Counted from the stretch's first letter, positions 1 to 12,454 are shown. The stretch: DNA of 64,000 nt from Zerene cesonia (GCF_012273895.1 NC_052116.1:4340001-4404000), one strand, 5' to 3'. The notes: generated by a model from the sequence alone, not told the origin. Translations and numbers: made by a program.

Positions 1-506
1 CCTTGAATATAAGGTAATTTATTTGGATAGGGATTAATACTAAGGTACAAATTATAATGGGCTAGGCTTCGACCGACATTTTAATAAACATTTTATAATA
101 AAACAATAATAGCTTATGATAGTATTTGTATGTCGTCAATTGTGCATTGTGAACCGTGCGTTAAATTGTCATATTTCTATATGACAGTTTAACGCACGCA
201 CGTTTTATGTTTATTCCTTTTGATAATAAAAAATCGGTTCAGTATTTCTTTTTTTTATTATAACCCTGCAATAATAAATATGAAAGATTCTTTTATAAGC
301 ATTCCGTGTGGTCGTGGTTAAATTTGATCTAGTTCAGAAAAATTGAAAGTGGTTTAGTTTTTTGTTAGAAATAATTACGTATTATGTACTGTAGGTATTG
401 AAAAATTATTATTTATTGAAATAATTAATAATTTGAAATTAATAAATTGAAATTTTAAATTAAAAAAAATGCACTTATCCGATGACGCCACTTTATATTA
501 ACGGGA

Positions 507-775
507 ACTAGCTGTGACCCGCGGTTGAAACCGCGTAAGTCCGTATCCCGTAGGAATATCGGTATAAAAAGTGCCTATATGTTATTTCAGTAGTCCAGCT
601 ATCTACGAAGCAAAATAGTATTATTATTCACCAATAGATGTCAGGAAAAAAAACACGAATAAAACACGAATATGACATTTTCTAAAAAAAATTCCTATCT
701 AGATCGATTTATCGCCCCCTAAACCCCCTATACACTAAATTTCATGAAAATCGTTGGAGCCGATTCCGAGATTCC

Positions 776-852
<77 letters not shown>

Positions 853-880
853 AGAATTGCTCGTTTAAAGGTATAAGATA
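507..880 (+). repeat. Dispersed repeat A, copy 1, with a (TA)n tract
   Basis: The element starts ACTAGCTGTGACCCGCGG and ends CAAGAATTGCTCGTTTAAAG plus about ten bases, just after a (TA)n run at about 780-850. The same sequence, including both ends, occurs inverted at 10523-10964, which defines the limits of the family. It has no coding capacity. It resembles the common short lepidopteran element whose head reads CCCGCGG..ATCCCGTAGGAATATCGG. Its transposition class is not clear from this sequence. Confidence 0.7.
780..850. repeat. (TA)n microsatellite
   Basis: About 35 uninterrupted TA units lie inside repeat A. The poly-Tyr/Ile ORF read through it is not a gene. Confidence 0.95.
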
Positions 881-1100
881 GATAAGGTACATATAGTGAA
901 TATTCCATCTTTCGATTATCAAATTTGAACTAAAAATGTAAACGACATACTCTTATTTATTAACCTTATCAGTTGAATTGGAAGTAGGAACAATTGACAT
1001 AGTTGATAACAGTTCATTGATTATATGTAAATAAGTTCATAACATTAAAAATATATTTTAATACTATTAGTTGACCATAAGCTGATTTTTTTTGTTACAG

Positions 1101-1157
1101 GAACAAGTTCATTTATCGGACTTTGAAGACTATGCATCTTTAATTTGTAGTAAATAG
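1101..1157 (+). CDS. Terminal exon of an unidentified upstream gene
   Basis: A polypyrimidine tract and TTACAG acceptor end at 1100. They are followed by 18 open codons (EQVHLSDFEDYASLICSK) and a TAG at 1155-1157, then an AATAAA at 1184-1189. The window begins with what looks like the end of the preceding exon: positions 1-13 read LEYK in the same phase and are followed by a GTAATT donor at 14. The intron would then be 14-1100 and would contain a dispersed repeat. I do not recognise the protein from this short C-terminus. The gene converges on KdelR. The terminal exon is moderately well supported; the link to positions 1-13 is weaker. Confidence 0.55.
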   Translation, partial: EQVHLSDFEDYASLICSK

Positions 1158-2036
1158 TTTTATGCAGAAGTATTTAACATTTGTAAATAAAAAGTATTAA
1201 ACCTAATTTTGTGTTATTACTACAATGACATCTTTTATTATTAAATTCTAAATTTTAATGCTCAGACACCTGAATAATAGAAATATAAAATTATCCAATT
1301 GACAAATTCAAACTGTTTTTGTTGTCAGGTCTAAGTATAATTAGGAATAAAACTATGTTCACTTCCAAATTTTATTCACAAATACTTATTGCACGATTAC
1401 ATTAAAATCTTATTGGCTAAATAAAAAAGTAATTTATGGGTGGTAAACAGCTGTTTAGAGTTCCATGTTCAAACATAGTTTATATTATATGCCAGAATCA
1501 CATAAAAAATTATCTTAAATCTGTTTGCATCAGTTTAATTTGGAAGATTATACTCACCATTATGTTATCTATACTTATTCTAGTTAATATTTACAACCAC
1601 AAATTGGTTGTAAGATGCCTACATTGGCTTAATCAGAATTTAAGAAGAATGTTATGAAATATTAATGTTATAAAATGTCATTCTAGTTACATTTCACATT
1701 TGAAACACACATTTAAATAGATCAAGTCATATCAATCCATCTGTAATACTAATTTGGTTTGATTCAAGATCAACATGGTATAATTTGTATAGAAAATGAA
1801 GACAGAGCAAACATTGGTTATTAGTAATGAAGTTTTAAATAAAGGAAGTGTGTTAATTAAAATATATTATTTTTGTATAACAACTGCTAGAGGTATGCGT
1901 TCGATTCATCACTATTTGTGGTTAGAGTTTTAAATACAAACTGCTTCATGTAAAACTAGATCTTAGGTAATATTGACTTATTTAAATATCTCATCAGACA
2001 TATTTTCGTCTATTCTTATTGAACCTTTAAACTATT
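1158..2036. other. Convergent 3' region between unknown gene and KdelR
   Basis: No coding sequence was seen. It holds the AATAAA of the plus-strand gene at 1184-1189. On the minus strand, candidate poly(A) signals for KdelR occur as TTTATT, for example at 1371-1376, so KdelR may have a 3' UTR of several hundred bases. Confidence 0.5.
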
Positions 2037-3038
2037 TTATGCAGGCAGTTGTAATTTCTTTCCTTTCAAAACTGAAAACAAGAAACACATTGCATTAGAA
2101 GATATGGACAAATTTTATATAAATAGTTAATATTAACTTAAATAACTTAAATATTTAAATGGAATTGATTGGTTACCTTTTGTTATGTAAAGGTAGAAGA
2201 AATCACAGTACAAGACAGTTTGCACAACACCGGCCACAATTGCAATCAACTCGTAATGATCCTCAACAATATAGCGGTAAATCTGAAATACAAATTTACA
2301 CATTAGATATAAGATAAGATGAAATTTATCATACAATGATTTATGATAAATTACTCATACCCAATTTAGTAGATATAATCCTCGATAGGAACCCAGTGCA
2401 AACAAATAGTGGGATGTAATACTTTCTGCTTCTCCAGTCTTGGATACCAAAAACAATTGCGGTAAAATAGCTACCGATTCCAAGTAGATAGAAAATGTCC
2501 ATAGCACCTGCAACATAATTATGATAGTACATCCAGATAAACATAAAAAAAATCAACATCAACATTCTTTTATACTGTCTCATTACATCAACATAACAAT
2601 CATCAATATTACTCACCTCTAAGAATGTGAATTCACGGTTTATCAGCAATGCAAGTATCACACATGGTACTAGTAAAAATTCAATCCTAAACGTGTCGTG
2701 ATTGTGATCATAGGTGGCTTTAAACTTAACATACATCAAGTACACGGTAGCATACGAAGCCACGATAAACACCACCTTCATTATTGTGTTATAAGCGGAC
2801 ACGTACGTTGTAAGTAAATCCAAATATCGTGCAGTATACACGATTGAAAAAAGTATTTGGGATTTTCCCGATATACCTGAAACAGAGATTATAATGAAAC
2901 ATAATGCAATCAAATTTCAATGTCTGTATGCCGGTTTAGTGTTTTACCTGCACATGATCGCGTTTTCCATATTTTAAGCAATAAGATAATGATAGCTAAA
3001 AGGTGGGACAAGTCTGCAAGTAAACGGAATATGTTCAT
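2037..3038 (-). CDS. KdelR: ER lumen protein-retaining receptor (KDEL receptor, ERD2)
   Basis: This is a seven-helix Golgi/ER membrane receptor that binds the C-terminal KDEL/HDEL signal of escaped ER chaperones and returns them in COPI vesicles. Five exons give a phase-consistent 212-residue protein, the exact family length: 3038-2948, 2876-2617, 2507-2361, 2282-2177 and 2071-2037. Family signatures are MNIFRLLADLSHL at the N-terminus, the ARYLDL segment, NREFTFLEVLWTFSIYLE across the exon 2/3 junction, EAESITSHYLFALG, and a lysine-rich C-terminus ending KGKKLQLPA (dilysine-type COPI signal). The last exon is only 35 bases long. The 529 bp separating this start codon from the divergent Guf1 start carry two XBP1-type cores. 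I am confident of the identity and of all exon boundaries. Confidence 0.97.
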
Positions 3039-3116
3039 GATTTATTGTTTTTCAAACTATCTTATAATTAGACGCCGCGTAAACTAAAACTCAACAACCT
3101 CATTCAAGCAAAAATG

Positions 3117-3165
3117 ACGTGGCTGACTGACAGTCAATGCAAACAGTGTTACCAACTTGCCACGT
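3117..3165. promoter_or_regulatory. Inverted pair of ACGTGGC (XBP1/UPRE-type) cores
   Basis: TGACGTGGC occurs at 3115-3123 and its core in the other orientation, GCCACGT, at 3159-3165. These lie about 80-130 bp upstream of the KdelR ATG. TGACGTGG is the published unfolded-protein-response element bound by XBP1/ATF6, and KDEL receptors are known UPR targets. The match is seen in the sequence; function is inferred. The intergenic stretch is shared with Guf1. Confidence 0.5.
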
Positions 3166-3567
3166 ACTTATTAATTTATTCTTAATGCAAGACTGAGACG
3201 TATATTAAACATAGTGAAATCTCAAACACGGCTTTAAGAATAAAATACTTAATGAGGGTTGTAATACAATGCATATACAATAACAATCATTTATTGTACT
3301 TCCACATTATTTTTTCCCCAAAATATTGAATCATAGATTATACACTTATATACTGTATTGAATACTCTTTGATTATTCACACTCCTTTCACACTGTTCAC
3401 TCACGTTCAGCTGTTTTTGACAATTACTCTACTCAATTTTTTTCAGTCGGGTCCACAGTCAAATTTCAAATGTCAATCAACAGCCTAACCTAATTTAAAA
3501 AATGAAAGTTAAATTGTTTAGGCTCTTAAATTAATTATTATCAAGTATTTCTCTAATACTTTTTAAA

Positions 3568-6500
3568 ATGGTACATATTTTAAGAATCGTAAATAATGTG
3601 CACAAATCATTTGTAAGAAACAAAACTCCATCAAAAAGGTCAAAATAAAAACATTACATCAAATATGTATGCTGTGCTATTTCTTGTTTATTCTATACTA
3701 TTGAAATTACATTTACTTTTGCAGTTGTATGAGTCGAAAGTATACATCTCAATCTTCAAGTTTACCAATTGAAATTAGAAGGATTAGAAATTTTAGTATA
3801 GTTGCTCATGTAGATCATGGCAAAAGTACTTTAGCAGATCGCTTCTTAGAACTAACAGGAGCAATCAAGCCCGGTAAAGAAAATGCGCAAGTTTTAGATC
3901 AGCTACAGGTACCAAAACATTTTATAGAATATAAGTTTTATTTAATATGGTTTATTATTTTTACTAAATAAATGTAATTGATTTTTTAATACAGGTCGAG
4001 AAAGAAAGAGGAATTACAGTAAAAGCTGTAACAGCTTCATTGAATTATACATATGAAAATGAATCATATTTATTAAATCTTATTGATACTCCAGGTCATG
4101 TAGACTTTTCAAATGAAGTAAGTGAAAGGGGTTGTATATTCATCATATTATCAAACTTATTGAAAATGATATAAGTATGTTGTATCAAATAGAATCAGGT
4201 TATATTTTATTTGTTTTATAATTTTTTTACAGGTGGTACGCAGTGTTACTGCTTGTCAAGGAGTTATATTTTTGGTTGATGCAAATGAAGGCATACAAGC
4301 TCAAACTGTGGCAGTACATTCCCTTGCCAAAAAGAACAATTTAACTATCATACCAACACTGAATAAAGTAGATTTGCCAAGAGCAAATCCAGAGAAGGTT
4401 AAAGCACAACTCAAATCTGTTTTCAAAATTAATTCTGATGCAGTGCTAAGTATTTCGGCTAAAAAAGGATGGGGTGTGCAAGAGCTACTAGAAGCGATAA
4501 TAACCAGAATACCACCTCCAAATGTTACTTTAAATGATCATTTTAGAGCTCATATAATCGACACCTGGCATGACAAGTATAGAGGTGTTCTGTGTTTAGC
4601 TTATATTCATTCAGGAACTCTTAAAATGGGACAGACTGTTAAGTGGAGATCAGATGTAAAACAACACACTGTGAAATATCTAGCACTTCTCCGGCCTAGT
4701 GAAGAGAATATAAGTGAAGCTATTGCTGGACAAGTAGTCATGGTAGGTAAGTCATATAGCAATCATGATGAGAATGGCACAGATATAATTCAATATTAAC
4801 AACCCACGACATTTTAGATATAGATAAAAAAAAAATCAGTTGATATTCATCATCAGCGGATCAAAATTCATGTATGGGCTTCACAGCAGTTAATCTAAAT
4901 CATTTAATTGTTTTTTCACTTACTGTGCACAAAGATTTCTAAAGTCATACCATTTCTTCCTTTCATTGATTTTGCTATACAAAGATGTCATATATATGTA
5001 TTCTAATGCAGGTCTTGGTCCCAAAGGCGGAGGTAGTGTGGGAGACATGTTATATGCACTCGAAGCAGATCATAACCAAGAGCCTTCTTCAGTAACAGCT
5101 GTGAAGCATATGGTCTACGCTGGAATATTTCCTGCTGATCAATCTCAACATCCTCAACTTAGCGATTCTATCAAAAAGTTGGCTCTTAATGACTCGGCTG
5201 TCAGCATAAGCGTAGATTCTAGGTTAATTTCTAATTGTGTATGATAATTTATCTTCTAATTGTGAATGAAAATTAAAAACCTTATTATTGCTATTTTAGA
5301 ATAATGGTTGAATTATTCTAAAGAAATATGTAAAATTATTTTTTTTCATAGCCCAGCTCTGGGTCAGGGATGGCGTGTGGGATTCTTAGGACTGCTACAC
5401 CTTGATGTGTTTACCCAGCGACTGTTGCAAGAATATAAAGCAGAAGCTATACTGACAGCTCCCTCTGTCCCTTATAAAGTAAAGTAAGTAATGAAAAACC
5501 AATAAGTATATTACTACCTGCGCCCCGCGATTTCACCCGCATAAGTCCGTATCCCATAGGAACATCGGGATAAAAAGTTGCCTATATGTTATTCCAGTTG
5601 TCCAGCTATCTATGTACCAAATTCCATTGCAATCGGTTCATTCAGTAGTTTTTGTGTGAAAGAGCAACAAACACACACACATCCTTACAAACTTTCGCAT
5701 TTATAATATAAGTAGGATAGGATAGTAGGATTTGAAACTCTGTGTTTAATCTTTCACATCGAAACAATAAAATTGATCGGCATTTGGTTTATTTCAATAC
5801 AATTGATAAAAATTCGTATTATTACAATAAACATAAGTTTCAGAAGCCCGAAATGAAATGACTAAAGATTGTTATATATTTAATTATTTAAGGGTAAAAG
5901 GCGCAAAAGTTATTAAGCAGTATAGAGGTGAAGAAGTTATTGTAACGAATCCACTGCAACTTCCTGATGTAAAAAATATAGCCGAATATTACGAACCATT
6001 CGTTATAGGTATGTATCCTAATTATGTTATTTTTTATGTCATTTCATTTTTATTTCTAATCAACTTAGCTGTTGGTTTTTTTTCATTGCCCTATCCCCAA
6101 AACGTATTTCTATTTTATAAAATAAAAATAACACAATTTTTTTATTTGCAGGTACAATAATAACACCAGTTGAATATCTAGGTGCAGTTAATACCTTGTG
6201 CATAGATCGTCGAGGCTCCCCTCTTCCCTCTAGCTCCGTGGACGACACTATGACTATGTTACAATACATTTTACCTCTTTCTGAAGTAGTTATGGACTTC
6301 CACGACACCCTTAAGAGTATCACTTCTGGTTTTGCAAGCTTTGATTATCAAGATTATGGATTTCATCCTAGCCCTTTAGTGAGAGTAAGATATTTATTGT
6401 ATATATGTATAAATAAAATATTTTGTTTTTTTTTTATAAACTTGCATAATATCAAACTTTCTATTTGTGTGTCAAAAAAACTAGTCAAAAAAAGCAAAAA

Positions 6501-7311
6501 TTATAAATTTAATGGGCTTACTCTAGATAAAAAAATAAATAAATTCAACCTAATATGCATGATTAATTTATGGGATGTTCTACTGCTGAATTTGTATGTA
6601 GTTGTAGTTAATGTTCGAAGTTTGTCTTCAAAATAATCCGAAATGTATAAAATGTCAAAAATTTATTATCATATTTTTTACACTATATTCGAAACAAAGA
6701 AATCCTCATTAACAACTTATTTCTAGATGGATATTCTTATCAATGGAGTATTAGTAGATGAGTTATCTTCGATAGTACACTCCAGTCGTCTTGAATATAA
6801 CGCTAGAAAACTAACTTCAAAATTAAAGGAAATGATCCCGCGTCAAATGGTGCAGGTAAGGAAATGTGATGTAATAAAAAATGATAATATTAGCTATTTA
6901 GTAATTGTATATTCAAAATTCACATAATAAAATAAAATTGTGTCAAAGAAAATTATTGTCATTCCATTCTAATAATATACAGGATATTAGGTTAATTACC
7001 TAATTAAAACTTATTTTTAGGTAGCAATACAAGCGGTAGTAGGTGGCAAAGTTTTGTCGAGAGAAACTCTCAAAGCCTACAGAAAGGATGTTACAGCAAA
7101 ATTGGTGTGTATTAATTTTTTTAGTAATTTAAATTTAAGTACCTGAAGACTACTGAATGTATAAATTATATAAATTTAATTTCAGTATGGTGGTGATGTG
7201 ACACGAAGAAAGAAATTATTAAAACAACAATCCGAAGGGAAGAAAAAAATGCGAAGTGTTGCCAATATAAAAATTCCAAGAAATACCTTTATAGATGTGT
7301 TGAAAAAATAA
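3568..7311 (+). CDS. Guf1: Translation factor GUF1, mitochondrial (EF4/LepA GTPase)
   Basis: This is the mitochondrial homologue of bacterial LepA/EF4, a ribosome-binding GTPase that promotes back-translocation and accurate translation under stress. Eleven exons are phase-consistent and give 640 aa: 3568-3638, 3725-3908, 3995-4117, 4233-4746, 5012-5222, 5352-5483, 5893-6008, 6152-6384, 6727-6855, 7021-7104, 7186-7311. Motifs: G1 AHVDHGKS (51-58), EKERGIT switch I, G3 DTPGH (116-120), G4 NKVD (170-173), G5 SAKKGWG; later LGQGWRVGFLGLLH and a C-terminal LepA domain with VGGKVLSRETLKAYRKDVTA. Exon 1 encodes a basic, Arg/Lys/Asn-rich leader like a mitochondrial presequence. Its donor (GTCAAA) is weak but is the one that keeps phase; otherwise translation would start at 3729. 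Intron 6 contains a dispersed repeat. An AATAAA lies at 7341-7346. Confidence 0.95.
5514..5725 (+). repeat. Dispersed repeat A-related element in Guf1 intron 6
   Basis: It begins ACCTGCGCCCCGCGATTTCA, passes through ATCCCATAGGAACATCGGGA and TTATTCCAGTTGTCCAGCTA, and ends with ACTTTCGCATTTATAATATA. It shares its head with repeat A but has the more usual lepidopteran 3' end. It is non-coding and lies entirely in the intron. Confidence 0.7.
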
Positions 7312-9338
7312 TAATAAGTTTAATTTATTTTCATATTAATAATAAACTACTAGTAAATAAGCATAAGTCTCATCTTTCAAATAAATCCTGTTGTTGACAC
7401 CTTAAAGAAATATTTAAAAAATCTATTTTGAAACATAGTCACATTAGACATTGTATAAATTATGCTTTGTATTGTTAACACTTCATGACTTTTTCTGCTT
7501 TTTGTATTTCCAAAGGAACATCACTCAGTTCAGTAGGTCCACTTTTATTCACTTTTCTATTTAAATTTAATTCAATTACGAAAAACTACAACCGGTTTCG
7601 GAACATCATCGTCAGGCTACACATTATGGATCAAAACCAACAATGGTTGGTTTGTTGGTCTTATCTGTGTCACTGATATTAGAAAGCTGCAACTTCACTG
7701 AGTGACATACGCTATATATTATGTACCACGAACGAAGCTGGTGCGAACAGCTACTTTGTTTATAATAATAAAACACCAATACTTACATCGTCAATTTATT
7801 TTTAAAAATTGATTACAATGACTTCATGGATAAGCACAAAATATAATAATATATTTCACTAAATATTAACTTAAAATGACATCTAACAGTAATGTAATTT
7901 AGCAATCATAATATCATTTATATACCACAGAAACACAAAACATTGGCATAACAAGACATACCTGAAAAAATTTATATGAAAAATACAATTGACTGTTTAT
8001 GGATCTCTGGGACGCTAAAATTATTTAAATATATTGTATAAGCATTAATTAGGCATTTTAAGAGTTTTATAAGCTAACAATATTGATACTATTATTTAGT
8101 GTAGTGATAGTTAATCTTACCAATTTCATAGTATAATTACTTGCAACAATAGCAACATACAAATTATTTTAACAACACATCAATTTCAAAAGGACATAAA
8201 AATCATTTTTAATATTTTTAACGTTGGCATATTACAATCTTTTACTATACAACTCAGTTTTACTGATATAAACATTTAATAATATTTTATGAAATGTATT
8301 ATTCATGGATAAATTCTTTCATCTTTATAATAATATAACAATGTTATAAACATACAAATGATATACTAATTCTACATCTATTCGTGCAACATATTGAGTT
8401 TATAATATATTACGACAACTATTTGTATGAAAACACAATAATGAATTCAGCTCCCTTCGGCCGCCATCGCAACAAAAATTACAAGTAAACTTGTGAAACA
8501 ATTTTGGTCATAAAAATGTTGTTATTCTTATATGGGATAAAAGGTCCGCAATTGGCATCCATAATAATGAGGTACCCAATATCTGAACAAGAAGTACCCA
8601 ACCAATTCACAATAGATGATCCTAATAAACTAAATAATATAAATTATGTAACTATCAAAAATTCATCAATGTCATTTGAAAATATATAGAAATTAATATA
8701 TACAAAAATAATACATGTGACAGCCTCTTTGTATATTAGGTACATACTCAATTTTTTTTTCTGATTATAGGTACATAATGTTGGCCGAAGGAGTATCATA
8801 GTAAAAAGTATCTCATTTTAACATGAACATAGTTTGATTTAAATATTTTTGAGATCTTTCAATTTCAGGCTTTCTTATACTTTATTTGGTATTTCCTATA
8901 GAATAACGAATTATTTTTCAACATCATGGGATTGGAGAGACAATAAATATTGTGATTTACTTTTTACATCAAAAATGTTAATTTCAATGAGGATCATTGA
9001 TCAAGATTATTTTTTAATGATTTGTTCAAAATCCAGACCAAATTATTATTGATTCAAATAGGAATAATGTAGATGGGTAATGATAATGATAATAATGTTT
9101 CTTGTGCTACACAGCAAGTGCAAGAATGGTGGACATTCTAAAGTGAAATGATCTAAAAAAGCAACAATAATTTTTATGATAATGTAGCAGTCTCTAATTT
9201 GCTTATCATATAAAACATTATTTTAGAACAAAATTTTATAGTACCCCAGTTAGGTCACAAAATAAAAATTAGCATTGACACAACTAATTTCAAGTCGTAT
9301 ATATATTAATTCTTAACCAAAACATTTATCACATTTCT
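7312..9338. other. Convergent 3' region between Guf1 and Wdr45b
   Basis: No gene recognised. The left end holds the Guf1 poly(A) signal. The rest is AT-rich and is probably in part the Wdr45b 3' UTR (a minus-strand AATAAA equivalent lies near 7796). Short ORFs here have no recognisable domain. Confidence 0.5.
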
Positions 9339-12300
9339 CTATCTATCTTCTGATGTTTCTAGGAATTGAGCGTAAACATCCCTTGTACATTCACCTTTTT
9401 CATTGAATTTATATTTGTAGTATGATCCATCAGCACAAATAACTGCAATGAAAAGCCAATATGAAAGACTTCTGAGTACCCTGATATATCTATATAGATA
9501 TATCTATTAAAAATGCGATGTAACTCTGTGTGTCTGTCTCTCCTATGAGCCTAAACCGATTGTTATGAAATTCGTCACGCAGACAGCAGTAATTTGAAAT
9601 TGGAGAAAAGATGTAGGATAATTTTCCTGGATATCTGATGAGAATGTAACAATGATTACTATCTATCTTTTCCTTTAAATATGCAAGCAGTGTAAATAAA
9701 TATGTACACAAATAAAAACCATTGAAATAATATGTATTTGTTAATGTATTTTTTAGTGCATATAATAATTAACTATTATTTAAGTAAAGACAGATCATAC
9801 CTATGATGGAACTCTTGTCAACTCCAAAAGCACAGATACATGGGGGTCCATTTGGTATTGTAAATTTGCAGAAACTCCAGTTACTTGAAAAATATTTTGG
9901 CAGGAGATAAACTGTCGCCAAATTAGACTGCTTGTTAAGTTTTTCTTCATCAAGACTGAACACATGAACTGTGCCATGATCTGATGCCACACACAAGTTT
10001 GTGCTTGTGTGGTTGAAGTTTATACAGTATATAGTTGCCTGTAAATAAACACATAAAGATTTAATACTATTACTATCATAAACACAAGCTTGTGTGGGTG
10101 GATGGATATTTAAAATCCTTCATGCAATATTGTCTGATCCAATAAGTTTTATGCATTAAAAGATTTGATAAAAAGTGAAGTCCCATGTTCCATAGTGGGG
10201 TATGGGGCAGACGATATACATCTGTTTCACTGATCTATTTTCTTTATAGACAAGTAGGTGATCAGCCTTCTGTGTCCTGCCAGACCGAGACATTTTTTTT
10301 GTGCGTCCCCACCGGGAATCGAACCCAGGACCCTCGGTTTTACGCTCACCCTTTAACCACTGTACCAAGGAGGCGGTCAAAAAAAGATTTGATGACTTTG
10401 ATTATCACATGCATTCTTATTTGCAGATGACATAAATATCCTTTGTTGTAATAATTCAATTTAATTTAATAATAGAAATTGTTGTATATTTACTCTATTA
10501 TTGAAAGATTTCATAATTTTAAATCTTATACCTTTAAACGAGCAATTCTTGTATATATATATGTATATATATATATATAATTGGAATCTCGGAATCGGCT
10601 CCAACGATTTTCATGAAATTTGGTATACAGGGGGTTTCGGGGGCGATAAATCGATCTAGCTAGAGAAATTTTTTTTAGAAAATGTCATATTCGTATTTTA
10701 TTCGTGTTTTTTTTTTCCTGACATCTTTTGGTGAATAATAATACTATTTTGCTTCGTAGATAGCTGGACAACTGAAATAATGTCATATTCGTGTTTTATT
10801 CGTGTTTTTTTTTTCCTGACATCTATTGGTGAATAATAATACTATTTTGCTTCGTAGATAGCTGGACAACTGAAATAACACATAGGCATTTTTATACCGA
10901 TATTCCTACGGGATACGGTTACGCAGCACGCTTACGCGGTTTCAACCGCGGGTCACAGCTAGTTTATTTTAATATAACATTATGATTGTTTTTGTGAATG
11001 CTTGTGTTTTCAACCCAAGTGATCAGAAGTACCACTTATAACATAACCTTATTTATATTTTTCACCTGATTAGCTCCCCTCCTCAATTCTGCCAGTTTTT
11101 GTCCAGTAGCAGTATCAAACACCCTTATGAGAGTTCCTTTAGTTGAAGCGGTTGCAAGTCTTGTTCCCCCCACATTTAAGGCTAAGCAACTCAAGGGAGC
11201 CTCGTGTGCCACTATGAGATGCCCTTCTGGAGCCGTACTGGTTCCAGCATGACTGCTTAATTCAACCAACTGGAAGATGTTATCAATATTTAAGTTACCA
11301 CAACACTAGTCAACTATCGGTATATTTAATTATTGTGAAAATTTTAATGAATATAGAATATAAAGTATGTCTATGATATAATGAGTTTTATATATAGTTT
11401 TAAATTATTAAAAGATCCTACAGTTTGGTTTACATAATGTTTGTATTCAACATCTTTATAATATACTGCTTGTCTCAACTCTCATCAAGGATATCAAGAT
11501 TCCTGTTTTATCCCAAGGTATAAATGGGATAGAATAAATCCTATCACCCAAGTCAGCTCATACCCTGTCTGTATATTAAATTTCATCAAAATCCATTCAG
11601 TAATATCAGGGTGATTTGCGGACAAATATCCAAACAAACAAACTTTCACATTTATATTATAGTGTGAAGTGTGATTCCTTTTAACTGCTTGTGCATCTGA
11701 GATTTTCACTCTTTTTTCAGGTAGTTAAAAGTACCATACTGAATTACATGGATAAAACTTAATTGCCAACATAATTTCATAAAAACGGGAAAATAACATG
11801 TTTACCTGTACATGTCCTGTTTTACGACTAGGATATGCTAACAAAGCATTATTGCTGTTTGGACAAACCACACATAGACCTCTCAAGTTTTGACATGTTT
11901 CAAATATATGTAGCAACTGGGGTTGTGCAGTAAATGTATACACTTTAATTAAATTTTCTGAAATAAAGAATATATTACAAATAAGTATACAGAAAAATGT
12001 TAATAATAACAAATGAAAAAGAGCTTACCCAAAACAACAACAATCCGATCTCTTCTTAATTTCACAGCTTTAACTGGGCTGTTAAAATCTAATGCAATAG
12101 CAGAATCTTTCTTCAAATCATCCCATATTATTACCCTATTCGGGGGATATACAGGTGTTTTACCTCCACCTACTAAGGCCATATAATTACATCTAAATAG
12201 CATTTCTACGTAAGAAAGACCTCCCTCGGCAAAATTTTGACGTTCTTTTTCCTTCAGTGGATCGCTATTAAACACTCGAAATCCATTCTCCGTTCCGCAA

Positions 12301-12454
12301 GCAAAACAACCTGAAGTCATTGCGACATTATGATTATTGTAAGTTTCTAACAACACAAAAAATCTTTAACAGTTAACAAAGCATTACCTTGGTCTTGATT
12401 AAATCCAACGTACAACAAGCCATTTGAAAAACTATTCTCTTCGGATAAATTCAT
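9339..12454 (-). CDS. Wdr45b: WD repeat domain phosphoinositide-interacting protein 3 (PROPPIN)
   Basis: This is a seven-bladed beta-propeller of the PROPPIN/Atg18 family. It binds PI3P/PI(3,5)P2 on autophagic membranes and acts in autophagosome formation. Six exons are phase-consistent and give 348 aa (human WIPI3: 344): 12454-12388, 12310-12029, 11957-11806, 11269-11066, 10038-9801, 9442-9339. Signatures are FNQDQGCFACGTENGFRVFN, EMLFRCNYMALVGGG, RVIIWDD, AVKLRRDRIVVVL, GLCVVCPNSNN, TASTKGTLIRVFDT, the lipid-binding LRRG at 229-232, SDHGTVHVF, KYFSSNWSF and ICADGSYYK. These match WIPI3 much better than WIPI4 (WDR45). The introns carry several repeats; the one between exons 4 and 5 holds a SINE and an inverted repeat A. 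Lamtor2 lies upstream in the same orientation. Confidence 0.96.
10160..10380 (-). mobile_element. tRNA-derived SINE in a Wdr45b intron
   Basis: Read on the minus strand, it begins with a tRNA-like head: an A-box-like TTGGTACAGTGG followed by a B box GGGTTCGATTCCC (complement of 10314-10326). Non-tRNA sequence follows to about 10160. The acceptor-stem halves do not pair, so it is a SINE head rather than a tRNA gene. It differs from the GATGAT-tailed SINE family elsewhere in the window. Confidence 0.7.
10523..10964 (-). repeat. Dispersed repeat A, copy 2, with a 98-bp internal duplication
   Basis: This is the inverse of the copy at 507-880, with the same two ends and a shorter interrupted TA tract at about 10553-10580. 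A 98-bp unit starting AATGTCATATTCG is present twice in tandem (10681-10778 and 10779-10876) but once in copy 1. It lies inside the Wdr45b intron between exons 4 and 5. Confidence 0.75.
11500..11650 (+). repeat. Degenerate dispersed repeat in a Wdr45b intron
   Basis: The phrases TAAATTTCATCAAAATCCAT, CAAACAAACAAACTTTCACA and TTTATATTATAGTGTGA are typical of the 3' part of the same broad repeat group seen at 5600-5725. It is non-coding. Confidence 0.45.

Noticed and set aside
728..922. ORF of 64 aa on the minus strand
   Set aside because: Two thirds of it is poly-Tyr/Ile from a TA microsatellite inside a dispersed repeat.
10300..10380. Possible tRNA gene (minus strand, perfect B box)
   Set aside because: The acceptor-stem halves do not pair and it continues into a SINE body; it is a tRNA-derived SINE head.
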